This document shows positions 20,001 through 30,100 of a stretch of 57,667 bases of DNA, piece after piece. The notes beneath the pieces were generated by a model, which had not been told where the DNA came from, searched no databases, and worked only from the letters and a program-made list of their open reading frames with translations. Source of the DNA: Granulosicoccus sp. (GTDB taxonomy: Bacteria > Pseudomonadota > Gammaproteobacteria > Granulosicoccales > Granulosicoccaceae); NCBI GenBank assembly GCA_023300375.1, contig JALZWO010000136.1:1-57667 (forward strand), read 5' to 3'. The first letter of the stretch is position 1, and every line of letters starts with the position of its first letter. Made by a program: the position numbers and the translations under genes.

Positions 20001-20013
20001 ACTCACTTCTCAC
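17008..20013 (-). CDS. glnE: Glutamine synthetase adenylyltransferase/deadenylylase
   Basis: Bifunctional regulator that adds or removes AMP on glutamine synthetase in response to PII and glutamine. At 1001 residues it has full length. Two nucleotidyltransferase domains are visible: GMGKLGGGELNVSSDIDIIC near residue 190 (deadenylylase half) and AYGKLGGVELGFGSDLDLVF near 735 (adenylyltransferase half). RLRPFGESGPPV and RLRPNGSAGVMV mark the second part of each. The start is GTG with GGGGAG seven bases upstream. It is transcribed alone and divergent from the ABC ATPase. Confidence 0.96.
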   Translation of the reverse strand: MRSECPEGLKTDALLQQVEAIRNAYSEQQGEQAEKSSRFLDQWLLPLCAVSPYIARTLTQYPTVLPTLIAHKSIGPTGDLPPGLPSVEFLHNEITALHTQAYSELKDQDINSVEASEQRVLRIFRHRHMVRILWCDLTENYSLEQTLEQLSILAETCVRAADQWTYNALSERFGTPLDENKREQRLIIIGMGKLGGGELNVSSDIDIICVYPAAGHTEFITKALNTENTGRDKTRDNSDFFRRCVQRFCKLLNSMTEDGFVYRVDTRLRPFGESGPPVINFDGLENYYFTQARDWERYAMIKGRALCGHHDDIQVLEQLITPFVYRRYLDYNAFDALRSLKRKIALSLLKQSMQDNIKLGSGGIREIEFIGQAFQLVRGGQDTRLRIRPIMQVLSLLVELNLLPETEVIELQSAYRYLRRVENAIQAMRDEQVHTLPNDPSDKERLLCMLDEPDWEFFQHTLTLHRNGVSQYFNQLFAMEDADNESVNSDVDTVLIDQAHDLWVALGSDAIDDQQRSMLLENAGFSSDEALLASIATLTRGSFYQHLAADSQLRVERLVPSVLMLAKECNKPGVTLGRVLNFIRVVAGRGGYLQVLTDQPKALQHLLTLFSNSRWIAGFVASQPIVIDELLTHSSVQTDAQSVFKETTEFVERLKDSDLDVQMDSLRQYRQTHQMRIACAQLDGSLSVMQVSDQLTWLAESIVSGVLTLVGAPLNDRFGKPGFGDGSSRVESHLGVLAYGKLGGVELGFGSDLDLVFMHDSVGPEQVTDGLKSIDNGLYYAKLAQKFVHFMGTRTPAGILYEIDLRLRPNGSAGVMVCSIESYAKYQSSDAWTWEHQALIRARLIVGHSELQSQFSTIRQSVLASKRPLPELQKSVATMRERMRAAHGNKKAGIMDLKQDSGGVADIEFIVQFLVLAYSSEHPELLTYTDNIRILECVEALRFLPVKDTKALQSAYLMLRERLHRQALDEESPLETMDESLEKLAQSVIRLRIKILGSPEL

Positions 20014-20104
20014 GTTAAATCTCCCCGGTTAACCTTTGTGGCTTGCATCAGAAAGTCTGATGCTTGTCACCACGTCGAGAGTGCCATCGGGTAATATTGA
20101 CTCT

Positions 20105-21160
20105 ATGACACGGCAACTTGAATTAAATAATATCTTCGTCGATATCGATGGTACGCGCATCATCGATAATGTGTCGTTCTCGTTAGAATCTGGCGATATA
20201 GGTTGCCTATTAGGCCCCAGCGGATGTGGCAAAACAACGTTGCTTCGCACCATTGGCGGTTTTCAACAGCCTTCGGGTGGCGAATTGCTGATTGCTGGCA
20301 AACAGGTAGCAGGCGGTAATACGTATATCTCGCCCGAGCAACGTAGAGTAGGCATGGTCTTTCAGGATCTTGCTCTTTTCCCGCACATGAATGTACGCAA
20401 AAACGTAGGCTTCGGTCTCAAGGGGCAATCCTCCAAGGAAATAAAAACCCGTGTAGACGAACTACTCGATCTTGTCGGTATGCAACGCTACGCCAACAGC
20501 TACCCGCACCAGCTCTCTGGCGGCCAACAACAGCGTGTAGCACTCATCAGAGCCATGGCACCGCGCCCGCCCGTTTTATTACTCGACGAGCCCTTTAGTA
20601 GTCAGGACACCGAAAGGCGTGTTCAGCTTGCCCATGAGGTCCGTGAGATATTAAAACAAGACGGCATTACGGCCGTATTAGTCACCCACGACCAATTTGA
20701 GGCCTTCGCACTTGCTGACCATATCGGTGTTCTTTCAAAAGGCCAGTTACGACAATGGGACGACGCTTTTTGCCTTTATCACACGCCTGCTGATAAGTTC
20801 GTCGCCGACTTTATTGGCGAAGGTGTTTTCCTGTGTGGCAATACCCTCGAAGACAACGTAATCCAAACAGAACTAGGAACGATACACGGAGAGCTAAATG
20901 CCCAGGTTCCCGCCGGAACTCTGATTGAATTACTGGTTAGACCAGATGACATCATTCACGACGACAACAGCCCTAACAAAGCCACTGTGGTATCGCGTGA
21001 TTTCCGTGGTGCAGACCACCTGTACACACTGAGAATGTCAGGAAACACGCGTTTACTATGTTTAGCACCCTCTCACCACAATCATCGTGTTGGAGAACAA
21101 TTTGGCATTCGACTGCAACTTGATCATCTCGTTGTCTTTTCCAGAGAAGAGCTAAGCTGA
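20105..21160 (+). CDS. Orphan ABC transporter ATPase, FbpC/PotA-like
   Basis: ATP-binding subunit of an importer, 351 residues. Walker [10 protein letters not shown] is at 37-45, the signature LSGGQQQR at 137-144, and Walker B LLLDEPF at 158-164. The remaining 130 residues look like the TOBE-type regulatory domain of CUT1/Fbp/Pot ATPases. The short Q-loop region [13 protein letters not shown] and overall look favour a ferric iron (FbpC) or thiamine/spermidine type. The frame runs 23 codons further upstream, but [10 protein letters not shown] is the normal start. No permease or binding protein gene is adjacent, so the partner must be elsewhere. Confidence 0.82.
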   Translation: MTRQLELNNIFVDIDGTRIIDNVSFSLESGDIGCLLGPSGCGKTTLLRTIGGFQQPSGGELLIAGKQVAGGNTYISPEQRRVGMVFQDLALFPHMNVRKNVGFGLKGQSSKEIKTRVDELLDLVGMQRYANSYPHQLSGGQQQRVALIRAMAPRPPVLLLDEPFSSQDTERRVQLAHEVREILKQDGITAVLVTHDQFEAFALADHIGVLSKGQLRQWDDAFCLYHTPADKFVADFIGEGVFLCGNTLEDNVIQTELGTIHGELNAQVPAGTLIELLVRPDDIIHDDNSPNKATVVSRDFRGADHLYTLRMSGNTRLLCLAPSHHNHRVGEQFGIRLQLDHLVVFSREELS

Positions 21161-21247
21161 TCGTTGTTCGTGCAGCTCTTGTCCTTAAAAAGTATCGCTC
21201 TAGCACTAAAATATTCAATCTTGGCTTTGCGACATTACGCAAATCAA

Positions 21248-22162
21248 CTAGACACGCCTACGCCAAAGCCGTCCATCTATCGCAGATAACCCTAAGGCGA
21301 TGAGAAACATGCCAGCAAAGTGCGACACCTGCAATCGTTCTTCAAGAAATATAAAACCGAGAACAATCGCAGACACGGGCACGAGAAAAGTGACCAGAGA
21401 CACATTGGTAGCACCTGCAGAGGCCAATAATTTGAAAAACAGTATGTAGGCAATGGCTGTACAAAACACGGCGAGCACACTCATGGCCACAACCACTGTC
21501 ACACTTGGAAACGGTTGCGAGAAAGGTTTATCGAACGCTAACGTGACCGGTAGCATTAACATCGCTGACATACTCACTTGCCCCGCTGCTACGGCAATTG
21601 GGTTGACGTCAAGACGCTTAAATCGCCGTCCAAAGACGCTGGCAAATCCGTACGACAACGCAGCCCCCATGACAGCTAATTGAGCCCAGACGTCATTACT
21701 CAAGCCACTCAACGCATCGGGACCCACAATCACAATGGCACCGCTCAAACCTAATAGGACCCCTACGATACGACTGGTACTAAAGCGTTCGTCGGTAAGA
21801 AAGATTCCTGCTACCAACACAGTGAAAAGCGGAGTCATAGCATTAAAAATAGAGGCTAATCCAGATTCTATTTGTGTTTGCCCCCAAACAATGAGTGTGA
21901 ATGGAATGGCATTGTTGAGCACTCCCATCATAAACAGTGCAATCCAGGCTTGTCGCGTACTTGGTAGTGGCACCCGTAGCAACAACACAATTGCCCACAA
22001 CGTCAACGCCGCAATAGCGAGCCTGACAAACACAATGGTGAGTGGTGTTAATTCGGTAACGGCTACACCGATCAAAAAAAACGATCCACCCCACAATGTG
22101 GCCAAAACAAGCAACATTGCCCAGTCTTGCACGTTCATGGACTGTCGTATAATCGGATTCAC
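21248..22162 (-). CDS. EamA/DMT family transporter
   Basis: Inner membrane protein of 304 residues with about ten hydrophobic helices in two EamA repeats, for example LATLWGGSFFLIGVAV near the start and VMGAALSYGFASVFGRRF at the second repeat. Such proteins export metabolites or amino acids. Its GTG start overlaps the stop of the preceding oxidase gene (GTGA), implying coupled translation; ATG at 22138 is an alternative start. Substrate unknown. Confidence 0.8.
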   Translation of the reverse strand: MNPIIRQSMNVQDWAMLLVLATLWGGSFFLIGVAVTELTPLTIVFVRLAIAALTLWAIVLLLRVPLPSTRQAWIALFMMGVLNNAIPFTLIVWGQTQIESGLASIFNAMTPLFTVLVAGIFLTDERFSTSRIVGVLLGLSGAIVIVGPDALSGLSNDVWAQLAVMGAALSYGFASVFGRRFKRLDVNPIAVAAGQVSMSAMLMLPVTLAFDKPFSQPFPSVTVVVAMSVLAVFCTAIAYILFFKLLASAGATNVSLVTFLVPVSAIVLGFIFLEERLQVSHFAGMFLIALGLSAIDGRLWRRRV

Positions 22163-23280
22163 AAGCCCAGTATATCGTTATGCAGCATTTGTTCAATGTG
22201 AATAGCAATAGCTAGGCAGGCGGTAAGGCCAGGAGACTCAATACCCAATGCGTTAATAAGTCCGGGCATCCCATGCTCTGAGGCACCGTGAAAGACAAAA
22301 TCAGTGAGTAAATGACCCTCTGACACCACACGAGGACGGATACCTGCGTAGTCGGGTTGCAAGTCATCATCAGGCAATGCCGGCCAGTACTTTCTAATCG
22401 CATCATAAAAAGCCATAACTCTCGTTGGATCTACTGAATAGTCAACGCTCTCCACTCGCTCCACGTCAGGACCGAAGCGGGCGCGACCCGCCAGATCAAT
22501 AGTCAAATGCACACCGAGCCCATGTTGTTCTGGCACAGGATAAACAAGCCGCGAAAACGGTGAGTTCGCTTTGAGTGAAAAATAATTTCCCTTATACATC
22601 GCTGAAACCGTTCGCAAGCTTTCCGGCAGCTCAGGTAAGCTATTAGCAATAGCAACGGCGCCAATCCCTGCTGTATTGATCACGTGCTGGCAGCGCAGTG
22701 TTGTCTGATCTTGCGTTGTCACAGAAAATACACCCGTTAGTGACTCATAGGCCAACGCATGAACAGGCGAGTGGCATACTAATGCTGCACCGTGATTCTC
22801 TGCGTCACCCAACAACGACACCATCAAGGCATGGCTGTCAATAATGCCAGTTGAAGGTGACAAAAGTGCCCCAGAGCAGACAAGCTCTGGTTCGAGTGCG
22901 CAAGCATTGTCTGCACTGAGCAATTCAAGGTCATTCACCCCATTATCGTTGGCTCGATCTCTGATCGAGGCAAGCTGTGCACATTGTTGTGGACTGTTGG
23001 CAACAATCAGCTTGCCACATTGTTTAAACGCTATATTTCGATCTTGGCAATAGGTGTACAGCAACCGTTTTCCACTAACACAAAGTTTAGCTTTGAGACT
23101 GCCAGCCTTGTAATAAATTCCTGCATGTATGACTTCAGAATTTCTAGCGCTGCTGCCACTGCCGAAGTCAGCCTCAGCCTCTAAAATGACAACTTGTCGT
23201 CCACACGAAGCAAGTCTGGCCGCAACCGCCAGCCCCACCACCCCGGCACCAATAACCACGCATTCACACTCTAGGCTCAT
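22159..23280 (-). CDS. L-2-hydroxyglutarate dehydrogenase/oxidase-like FAD protein
   Basis: A 373-residue DAO-fold flavoprotein. CVVIGAGVVGLAVAARLA (about 6-23) is the FAD dinucleotide motif; SSARNSEVIHAGIYYKAGSLKA (split over about 43-64) and GVHLTIDLAGRARFGPDVE in the C-terminal half closely resemble the LhgO/L2HGDH family, which oxidises L-2-hydroxyglutarate to 2-oxoglutarate at the membrane. It is coupled to the EamA gene. Glycine-oxidase-like or other FAD enzymes are less likely. Confidence 0.8.
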   Translation of the reverse strand: MSLECECVVIGAGVVGLAVAARLASCGRQVVILEAEADFGSGSSARNSEVIHAGIYYKAGSLKAKLCVSGKRLLYTYCQDRNIAFKQCGKLIVANSPQQCAQLASIRDRANDNGVNDLELLSADNACALEPELVCSGALLSPSTGIIDSHALMVSLLGDAENHGAALVCHSPVHALAYESLTGVFSVTTQDQTTLRCQHVINTAGIGAVAIANSLPELPESLRTVSAMYKGNYFSLKANSPFSRLVYPVPEQHGLGVHLTIDLAGRARFGPDVERVESVDYSVDPTRVMAFYDAIRKYWPALPDDDLQPDYAGIRPRVVSEGHLLTDFVFHGASEHGMPGLINALGIESPGLTACLAIAIHIEQMLHNDILGL

Positions 23281-23383
23281 ACCCGATGATATTGCATTCT
23301 TAACAGGCCTGCCCGTTTTTAGGCTTCACACCTCAACTCTTTAACAGCTATACTTCCAACATCGCCTTGCAGACTCCAGATTG

Positions 23384-24319
23384 ATGACAGACTCTTCGTT
23401 CCAATCCGTTCGCTGGCAATCTTTTCTTTCGCCAAAATACTGGGCAACATGGATAGGCCTATTCATGCTTTGGCTCTTGTCACGTTTGCCATTCGGCACG
23501 CAGCTGAGTCTGGGTCGTCAGATTGGCAAAATAATATGGCATGCAGCGCCAGACCGACGGCGTGTAACCCTAATCAATCTTGGCATCGCCTTTCCGGAGA
23601 TGTCGCCTGCCGAACATAACAAGCTCGCTAGGTTGGCTTACTCACACGTAGGTATGAGTGTGAGCGAAATGGCAACCCTCTGGTTTCGACCAGCGAGTTT
23701 CATACTACCTCGGTTCACTTTGGAAGGCATTGAGCATCTTGAAAATGCACTCAGTCAGGGCCGTGGCATTATTCTTCTTCAGGCACACTTCACACTGATA
23801 GATTTTAATGCTCCAATTTTTAGAGAACATTTTCCGTTCTCTGTAGTTTTTGACCCACCTAAAAATAAACTGTTTGCAGCCTTTCTTAAAAATCGTCGCC
23901 ATGTGTATGTGCAGGCAGCCATTGAGAATCGACAGACACGCATAATGATACGCAGATTGAGACAAGGCGGGATTGTCTGGTACTCACCTGATCAGAGCGT
24001 CGGCCGTCGTCATGGAGCCATAGACACTCAATTCTTTGGACACCCTGTGCTCACTACCGTAGGCACACGACGTATCGCCAGCATGACTAACGCTATTGTT
24101 GTACCACTGATTCCAACACGTCACGGCAACACTGGCCGATACACACTGCGAATTGGTCAACCTATAGACATAGACAGTGAAGACGACCTAATAGCCACAC
24201 AACAAGTCAACGATATATTTGAAGCGCAAATACGCAAGCAACCGGAGCAGTACTTCTGGATGCACAAGCGTTTTAAGCCACCCGGGCCACAATACAAAAA
24301 TCCTTACGCTAAACCTTAG
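23384..24319 (+). CDS. Lysophospholipid/lipid A acyltransferase, LpxL/HtrB family
   Basis: Inner-membrane acyltransferase of 311 residues, likely adding a secondary acyl chain to Kdo-lipid A. An N-terminal hydrophobic helix lies at about 18-35. The catalytic HX4D motif is His135 to Asp140 (HFTLID), and YSPDQS near 205 is the second family motif. ATG 23384 is used; a TTG sits just before it. The choice between LpxL, LpxM or LpxP cannot be made here. Divergent from the FAD oxidase gene. Confidence 0.85.
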   Translation: MTDSSFQSVRWQSFLSPKYWATWIGLFMLWLLSRLPFGTQLSLGRQIGKIIWHAAPDRRRVTLINLGIAFPEMSPAEHNKLARLAYSHVGMSVSEMATLWFRPASFILPRFTLEGIEHLENALSQGRGIILLQAHFTLIDFNAPIFREHFPFSVVFDPPKNKLFAAFLKNRRHVYVQAAIENRQTRIMIRRLRQGGIVWYSPDQSVGRRHGAIDTQFFGHPVLTTVGTRRIASMTNAIVVPLIPTRHGNTGRYTLRIGQPIDIDSEDDLIATQQVNDIFEAQIRKQPEQYFWMHKRFKPPGPQYKNPYAKP

Positions 24320-24346
24320 CTATAGGTCAATGTGCCCAAACCACAC

Positions 24347-26554
24347 CTAGTTTCGCTTGAGAAACGAATCATCTGGAGTACCGCGAAAGCAGCCAAGAAC
24401 GTGTGGGAAAGCTTCAGTCATGTGGTACCGATAAGAGCCATTGACACTCATCCCATTACATTCGTCAAGATCTCCCAATCCGCTGACATACTCATAATCG
24501 TCTCGGTAGGAGCCATTATAGAAGCCTCCTGGCTCGCCTGGCCCACTGGGCCTTGAACCTGATTTAAGTTGGTAGCTTGAAAGCACCTTTCGAATACCAC
24601 TATCGCCCTGAATAGATGAGCCATAAATAGGAAAACCATCGGCGGCAAAACCCACTACAGGCGATACCGTTGAGTTGTCGTTCAAAAACAAGGCGTTGGG
24701 CAATCCGTGATAATGATAATCACCATTGGGTTGCGTGTGCGCATTGTGAGTATCTACACTAAATCCATTGGCAGCAAACATAGGATCAAAGCGCCAAGGT
24801 TGATCAATGTCGTTACAGCCCGTTTTTTCATCACTAACACCAAAGCAAGCTGCTGCCAGAATATCCACCTTAACTCCATTGAGTAAAATAGCATTGTCTC
24901 TGGTGAGCGACAGCGCTGTGGGCGTTACAGCCAGCTCTGGGCTAGAGGGAATCGTGTAGACATTGACTTGCTCAGACACATCATTTGCAAATGTTCTCGT
25001 ACCATCATTAAAATCATGATTTGGAATAGCATTAGAGGAAAAAATACAGCTTGCACCGTCAACCTCAATACGCAAATTACCATCAAATACAGCGCTATTA
25101 AAAACGTCGGTTACACTGGAGCGTGAGCTACCGATATAGTCTGCGCAGTTGGCAGTCTGGTTTGTCAAGATCGCACCTGTAATGTCGGTGGCACTTTCAG
25201 TTGGCGTCAGTCCATCGGTAGAACGCAGCTGTGCAACAAAATTTTCCATTTCTGTAATTTGATTGCTAAATTGCAACTCCTGCGATATCAAATTCAACTC
25301 TTCTCGTAAATCTGACGTCATATCGTATAACTCTCTGGTTCCGTCAGCATATTCAATTAACTTGAGAGTATCGCTTCGCACAGCCCAGCCAGTGGCAGCT
25401 TCGTCTACAAATTCGCTGTAGTTAAAACGGCGACCAGCAGCTGCAGCATCAGACAATAAATCATTGAAGCTAATGCTATCAACGCTTTCGGTAATTGGAA
25501 TGCCTGCAAGATCGGCAACTGTTGCGTATAAATCAACAGAATTTACTAGTGCTGATTCGCGTTCATTGGATCGAGTTACTCCAGCTCCGGACGCAATCAT
25601 GGGAACACGAACACCTCCCTCATAAAGACTATTCTTGCCGTGACTGACCGGAAATACAGAGGCATCCAAGACCGCACGAGGTGTTCCGTTATCACCAAGA
25701 TAAACGATAAACGTATTATCGATTTCATCGGCAGGTATAGAGTCAAGTAGACGACCGATTTCGGTGTCCATGGCTTCTATCGCTGCAAGGTAGTAGGCTC
25801 GAGGATTAGCCGCAATATCAGCAGCATCGCCCGACAAGTCACGCGTATGTAAATTGCTCGGAGGCAAATGAAACGGCGCATGTGGTGCTGCATAAGCCAG
25901 CCACATAAACCAAGGCTCACTCTGAGCCTCAACCCAATCAATAGCCAAGTCAGTGACAGCGGTAGTGTGGTACGTGCTTGAGTTATTTGTGTTGCCATTA
26001 ATAGTTAACGGCCAATTGAAGTAATCGTCTAGATTTCCGGCGATATTGCCAGCGTAATAATCCACTCCAGAATCGTTGGGGTGAGTCAGTAGTTCAGGGT
26101 CATTTATTGCACCGGGTGACGCCAGATGCCACTTACCCACCACCGCAGATACATAATCAGGTATCTCGTCATTCATTTTCAAAAGTCGCTGTAACGTAAG
26201 CAGCTCAGTATCCATCAATGATGGAGTGGTTTCTATGCCACTGTTAATACCGTGCAAACCTGATATGAGAGTGCCGCGCGAGGTTGTGCACGAGGGCGTC
26301 GCCCAGGCGTTTTCAAACACTATGCCGTTACTAGCCAAGCTATTGATAATCGGTGTATTAGGTAGGTCGTTACTTAGAGAAAACTGTGCTGAAGCATCCA
26401 GACCTTGATCATCAGCCACTATGAACAAAATATTTGGCTGCACGGCTTCGGTCTCGTCTATCACCTCATCGATTGCTTGCGAGCTGCCAGAACCACAGGA
26501 CACAAGAACAAACGCAAGCGAAGATAAACAACAATATTGATTAAACCCTGCCAT
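24347..26554 (-). CDS. Sulfatase-YHYH fusion lipoprotein
   Basis: Two-domain envelope protein of 735 residues. Residues 1-20 form a lipoprotein signal with lipobox LVSC (Cys20). Residues about 40-450 are an S1-type sulfatase: Asp48-Asp49 for the metal, the formylglycine motif Cys89-Thr-Thr-Ser-Arg93, GKWHL with Lys141 and His143, PHAPFHLPP and LGDNG. The usual proline two after the cysteine is threonine, so modification to formylglycine is uncertain. Residues about 458-735 form a YHYH domain with YHYH at 613-616, GFAADGFPIYGS, GDLDECNG and YRYHMTEAFPHVLGCFRG. No maturation enzyme is nearby. Substrate unknown; sulfated marine polysaccharide or phosphonate ester are possibilities. Confidence 0.85.
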   Translation of the reverse strand: MAGFNQYCCLSSLAFVLVSCGSGSSQAIDEVIDETEAVQPNILFIVADDQGLDASAQFSLSNDLPNTPIINSLASNGIVFENAWATPSCTTSRGTLISGLHGINSGIETTPSLMDTELLTLQRLLKMNDEIPDYVSAVVGKWHLASPGAINDPELLTHPNDSGVDYYAGNIAGNLDDYFNWPLTINGNTNNSSTYHTTAVTDLAIDWVEAQSEPWFMWLAYAAPHAPFHLPPSNLHTRDLSGDAADIAANPRAYYLAAIEAMDTEIGRLLDSIPADEIDNTFIVYLGDNGTPRAVLDASVFPVSHGKNSLYEGGVRVPMIASGAGVTRSNERESALVNSVDLYATVADLAGIPITESVDSISFNDLLSDAAAAGRRFNYSEFVDEAATGWAVRSDTLKLIEYADGTRELYDMTSDLREELNLISQELQFSNQITEMENFVAQLRSTDGLTPTESATDITGAILTNQTANCADYIGSSRSSVTDVFNSAVFDGNLRIEVDGASCIFSSNAIPNHDFNDGTRTFANDVSEQVNVYTIPSSPELAVTPTALSLTRDNAILLNGVKVDILAAACFGVSDEKTGCNDIDQPWRFDPMFAANGFSVDTHNAHTQPNGDYHYHGLPNALFLNDNSTVSPVVGFAADGFPIYGSSIQGDSGIRKVLSSYQLKSGSRPSGPGEPGGFYNGSYRDDYEYVSGLGDLDECNGMSVNGSYRYHMTEAFPHVLGCFRGTPDDSFLKRN

Positions 26555-26734
26555 GAGAACTTCCTGAAAAATACTGTGGGTATGAAAACACCAGAATCCA
26601 AACTACTCGGCTAATGTGCAAGGAATGTGCAGGATGCACGCCGAACTATTCTGCTCGTACTTTCGCTTTGCTGGTATTGCTTCTATGGTCGGCCGCCGTA
26701 CTTGTTGTATTCCAAATTAACTCAAGAGGCTGTT

Positions 26735-26953
26735 ATGAAAACTCGGGCTGCGGTGGCGTTTGAACCAGGTAAACCACTAGAAATTGTTGACGTTGACCTA
26801 GAAGGTCCCAAGGCTGGCGAAGTGTTAGTTGAAATCAAAGCGACTGGTATTTGTCACACCGACGAATTCACTCGCTCAGGTGCAGATCCAGAGGGTACTT
26901 TCCCCGCCATACTCGGCCATGAAGGCGCGGGTATTGATATCGCCGCTAACTGA
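26735..26953 (+). pseudogene. Remnant of class III alcohol dehydrogenase (5' end only)
   Basis: The first roughly 67 residues ([18 protein letters not shown] onward, including [18 protein letters not shown] and [10 protein letters not shown]) match the N-terminus of S-(hydroxymethyl)glutathione dehydrogenase (FrmA/AdhC), normally about 370 residues. The frame then runs into five unrelated codons and stops at 26953. Nothing after the break resembles the rest of the enzyme in any frame. A good ribosome binding site (AAGAGG) stands before the ATG, so a 72-residue product might still be made. It retains one zinc-ligand cysteine but lacks the NAD domain, so it cannot be an active dehydrogenase. 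Confidence 0.85.
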
Positions 26954-27109
26954 TGCTCAGACACATGAGGCGAAAATTCGGTACCTGTCATTTATAAAAC
27001 GAGGGTGAGAGGACGTGTGCGCCATGCACATTTTGCAGACACACACACCTTTTCGCATATCGCCTCTAGGCTAAAATTTGATGCAATTCGCTCGAGTGAT
27101 TCCGAAGCC

Positions 27110-30100
27110 CTAACGCTCTGCCCAGAAAACACGCTCAAATGGCCCAACATCTGTCTCGTTGCCTACCGCCTCCAACCCGACGAAAGTGGCCACGACCTCC
27201 GGAGATGCCTCCGCAATGACTGCGACAACACGAGCTGGGATACCAACTTGGTCCAGTTTACGATAGCGATCAAGATCATCGTCGTTACCTGCGCCTCCAG
27301 AGGCGGATCCGTCCAATAAATTTACCTGATAAATTCTGCCAGCACCTAGTGAAGGGGTACAGATATCCGAATTGCCAAATGCGCTCGATGTGAACGGAAC
27401 ATACGTCGTAAAGAAAATCTCATTGTTCAAGGTTAACGCGCTGCTCATCGATTTTTCACCGTCAGTAATTAATCTGAAAAACCAGCCTTCATCTAAATTC
27501 CCTGCAGTCACATTCTCTGCACGTGTTCCCGTTATATTGACGAGATCCGCCTCGACCAATGAGGGGGGGTAAACAATGTCTCCGTTAGCATTACGTGGTG
27601 GGCCGAATACACTGGGATCTTTGATTGAATAGAACGCGTCGTCAGCGATCAGGCTATTAGGGTTAGGGCGAGCACCAGAGCCAATAGCCACATTCAGGAA
27701 TAATCCGTTTTGCGCACTGCTACCAAACGCAACATCAGGCTCATTGAAAAATTGCCGGTTTTCCGATGCTGTTGTACCACCGAACGATGCGAGTACAGTG
27801 CCAGTAAGAAAACTTGCATTGGTAGCGGCAAAGTTGTTGATATCGAACCGCCAAACTTGTCCACCTGTGTCACCAACATAAATAGCATTGTCGTAAATAT
27901 CGCCGTCTGGATTCACGATTCGCATATCAGACGGAATGCTGTACACCATGCTCGGGTGATCAGTACTGTCCCTATGCAGTAATAATTGCCCCGTGGTCGC
28001 ATCAACCATAAATATTCCACGCCCCACCGAGTCAGCTGTGCGCACAACTTCACCATCATTAGCTGGATCGTATCCACCTGCAAAAAACAGAACATCCCGA
28101 TCTTGGCCTAGATAATTGACTGTACTCTGTATAGGTTTCGACCAGGTTTGCCCAAGTTCTGCAAAATCACCTACTCCACCCTCAATTGTCCAGAGCAATT
28201 TCGGCTCGTCAGGGTCAGTAACATCCAACGCATAGTAATTGTTACCTCCACGGCGCATACCAAAGTAGATATACGCGGTATCGTCACCATCGACTATGGA
28301 ATTTCCATTAGTGTCGTTATGCCATCCAACGATCTCACCGTCCAGTCCATAGATTTTATCGCCATGCGCTTGCAGCCTATTTTGAAAGGTAGGATCAAGA
28401 ACGTTTAATAAGTCATCAGGAATATAGGCAAAATTCTCGATTCCAGTGTCAGTATCTATTGCATGCAAAAAACCGTGGTTTGTACCCACAAACAACATAG
28501 ATCGTCCCCCATCAGCATATTCAAGAACTAACTGTGAAGAATGCAATGGGTCGCCCATCTGAGCCCTAACCTCAGTTGTATCACCATCATTATCGATATC
28601 TTGAACATCAACACCTCGCGCCCACTGCAGTAGCGATTTGCGCACTTGCGCAGTTGCACCACCAATACCCAAAAGCTCGTTGGTAATCTCGGCTGTATCC
28701 TCATGGAACTCCAGCAGTTGCGTCGATCCGCTACCTGCATTGTGGACTGAGGTGTAAATATCTCTTGCCAGTTGTTGTCGCGAAGCGGCACCACCTTCCA
28801 TAATATTTGGACCGTCATCAGTGTCACTCCAAAAACTGCGTGAAGTATCCCTGAGCACACCGTCGTTGCCAAGCGCAGCAACTCCATTTGAATCTTGTAC
28901 CTCTAATTGACCTGTTGCCCGATTAAGGCCGAATTGAAAACGCTTTACATTGCCGTCCCAGTGACTTCGTGTCGATGGACTGAACATCGCATAATAGATT
29001 TCGTTACTGTTCAGCAGACGGTTATCCAAACTGACGGTTGTAGTGGGCGCTAAAACGCCCAGACCACCACTGACTGATGTCTCAAGAACACTATTAAAGG
29101 CAGTAATTAGATCAGAGGCTGTTGTTGCAGGAAAAAATCCACCCTCACCTGCCGCGGCCACGTCTTCGAGTAAGCTGCTATTGACATTGAAGCCAACTGT
29201 ATGTGTAACGATAGACTGCATACCGGGGGCTGCATCGTTGTGATCAGTGGCGACCAACCACCTTGCCAAATCTACTCCACAGGTGGCGGTATTCCGATTA
29301 CGAACGTCGCATGATTCGCCTATTAATCCACTGATATATTCTGTACTGCTATTGTGCGAAGATGCTCCGTCCGTCAGTAAGACAATATGATTTGCAGCAC
29401 AGCTACCACCCTCGGGCTGTATGTAGCTTGGAGACCCTACAATTTCTTCAAAGACACAGGCCTGCCCATTTAAATTATCATCTCTGCAGTCTACCGGACG
29501 AAAGACACCCCCTCCCCCTTCGTATGAGCTTGGCGTCGACAACCGAAACTCAGCATCATCGCTACTCTGAAATCCACGCTGTGAACCAAATACAAGCTCC
29601 GCCCCTCGCATGTACTGAGCCGTTTCCAGATAAGCATCTACCAGCGGAGTATTACCTTTTCTTTGAAACTCCAGCACGGTGTCTATCAACTCATCTCTAG
29701 CTGTACTCAATAAGGGTGGAGAGCCTGCTAACTCTGCGCTATTTCTTCTATAGTTGACCACCAGTCTTGCAGCTGCACCAACAGAGGACTCATGTGCTGA
29801 GAAAAAACGAGCTCCCGTAGAGCCTGATTCATGCGACAAAGTCATCAGCATTTGATTTCCGGAAATCCAGCCGGGGGTATTAACAACACGAGTCATTAAC
29901 TGATCGAGACTGGGTGTTCGCAGTTTACTACCGTTGATCACGGTCGGCACGTCATTCCAAAACACAGTTTGAGAGTGATAATTTCTCGAGCTAAGAGCAA
30001 CAGCATTAATTGCAGCTGCATTGTCTGTGTTCTCAGCTCTTATAGCTAAGTTAACGGTACCGTTCGTAGAGCCTTCGGACGAGAGCTCAATATACGAACT

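Noticed and set aside
26967-27066. GAGGCGA and TCGCCTC as possible ends of a lost mobile element after the alcohol dehydrogenase remnant
   Set aside because: Only 7 bp, 86 bases apart, no target duplication and no transposase; expected by chance.
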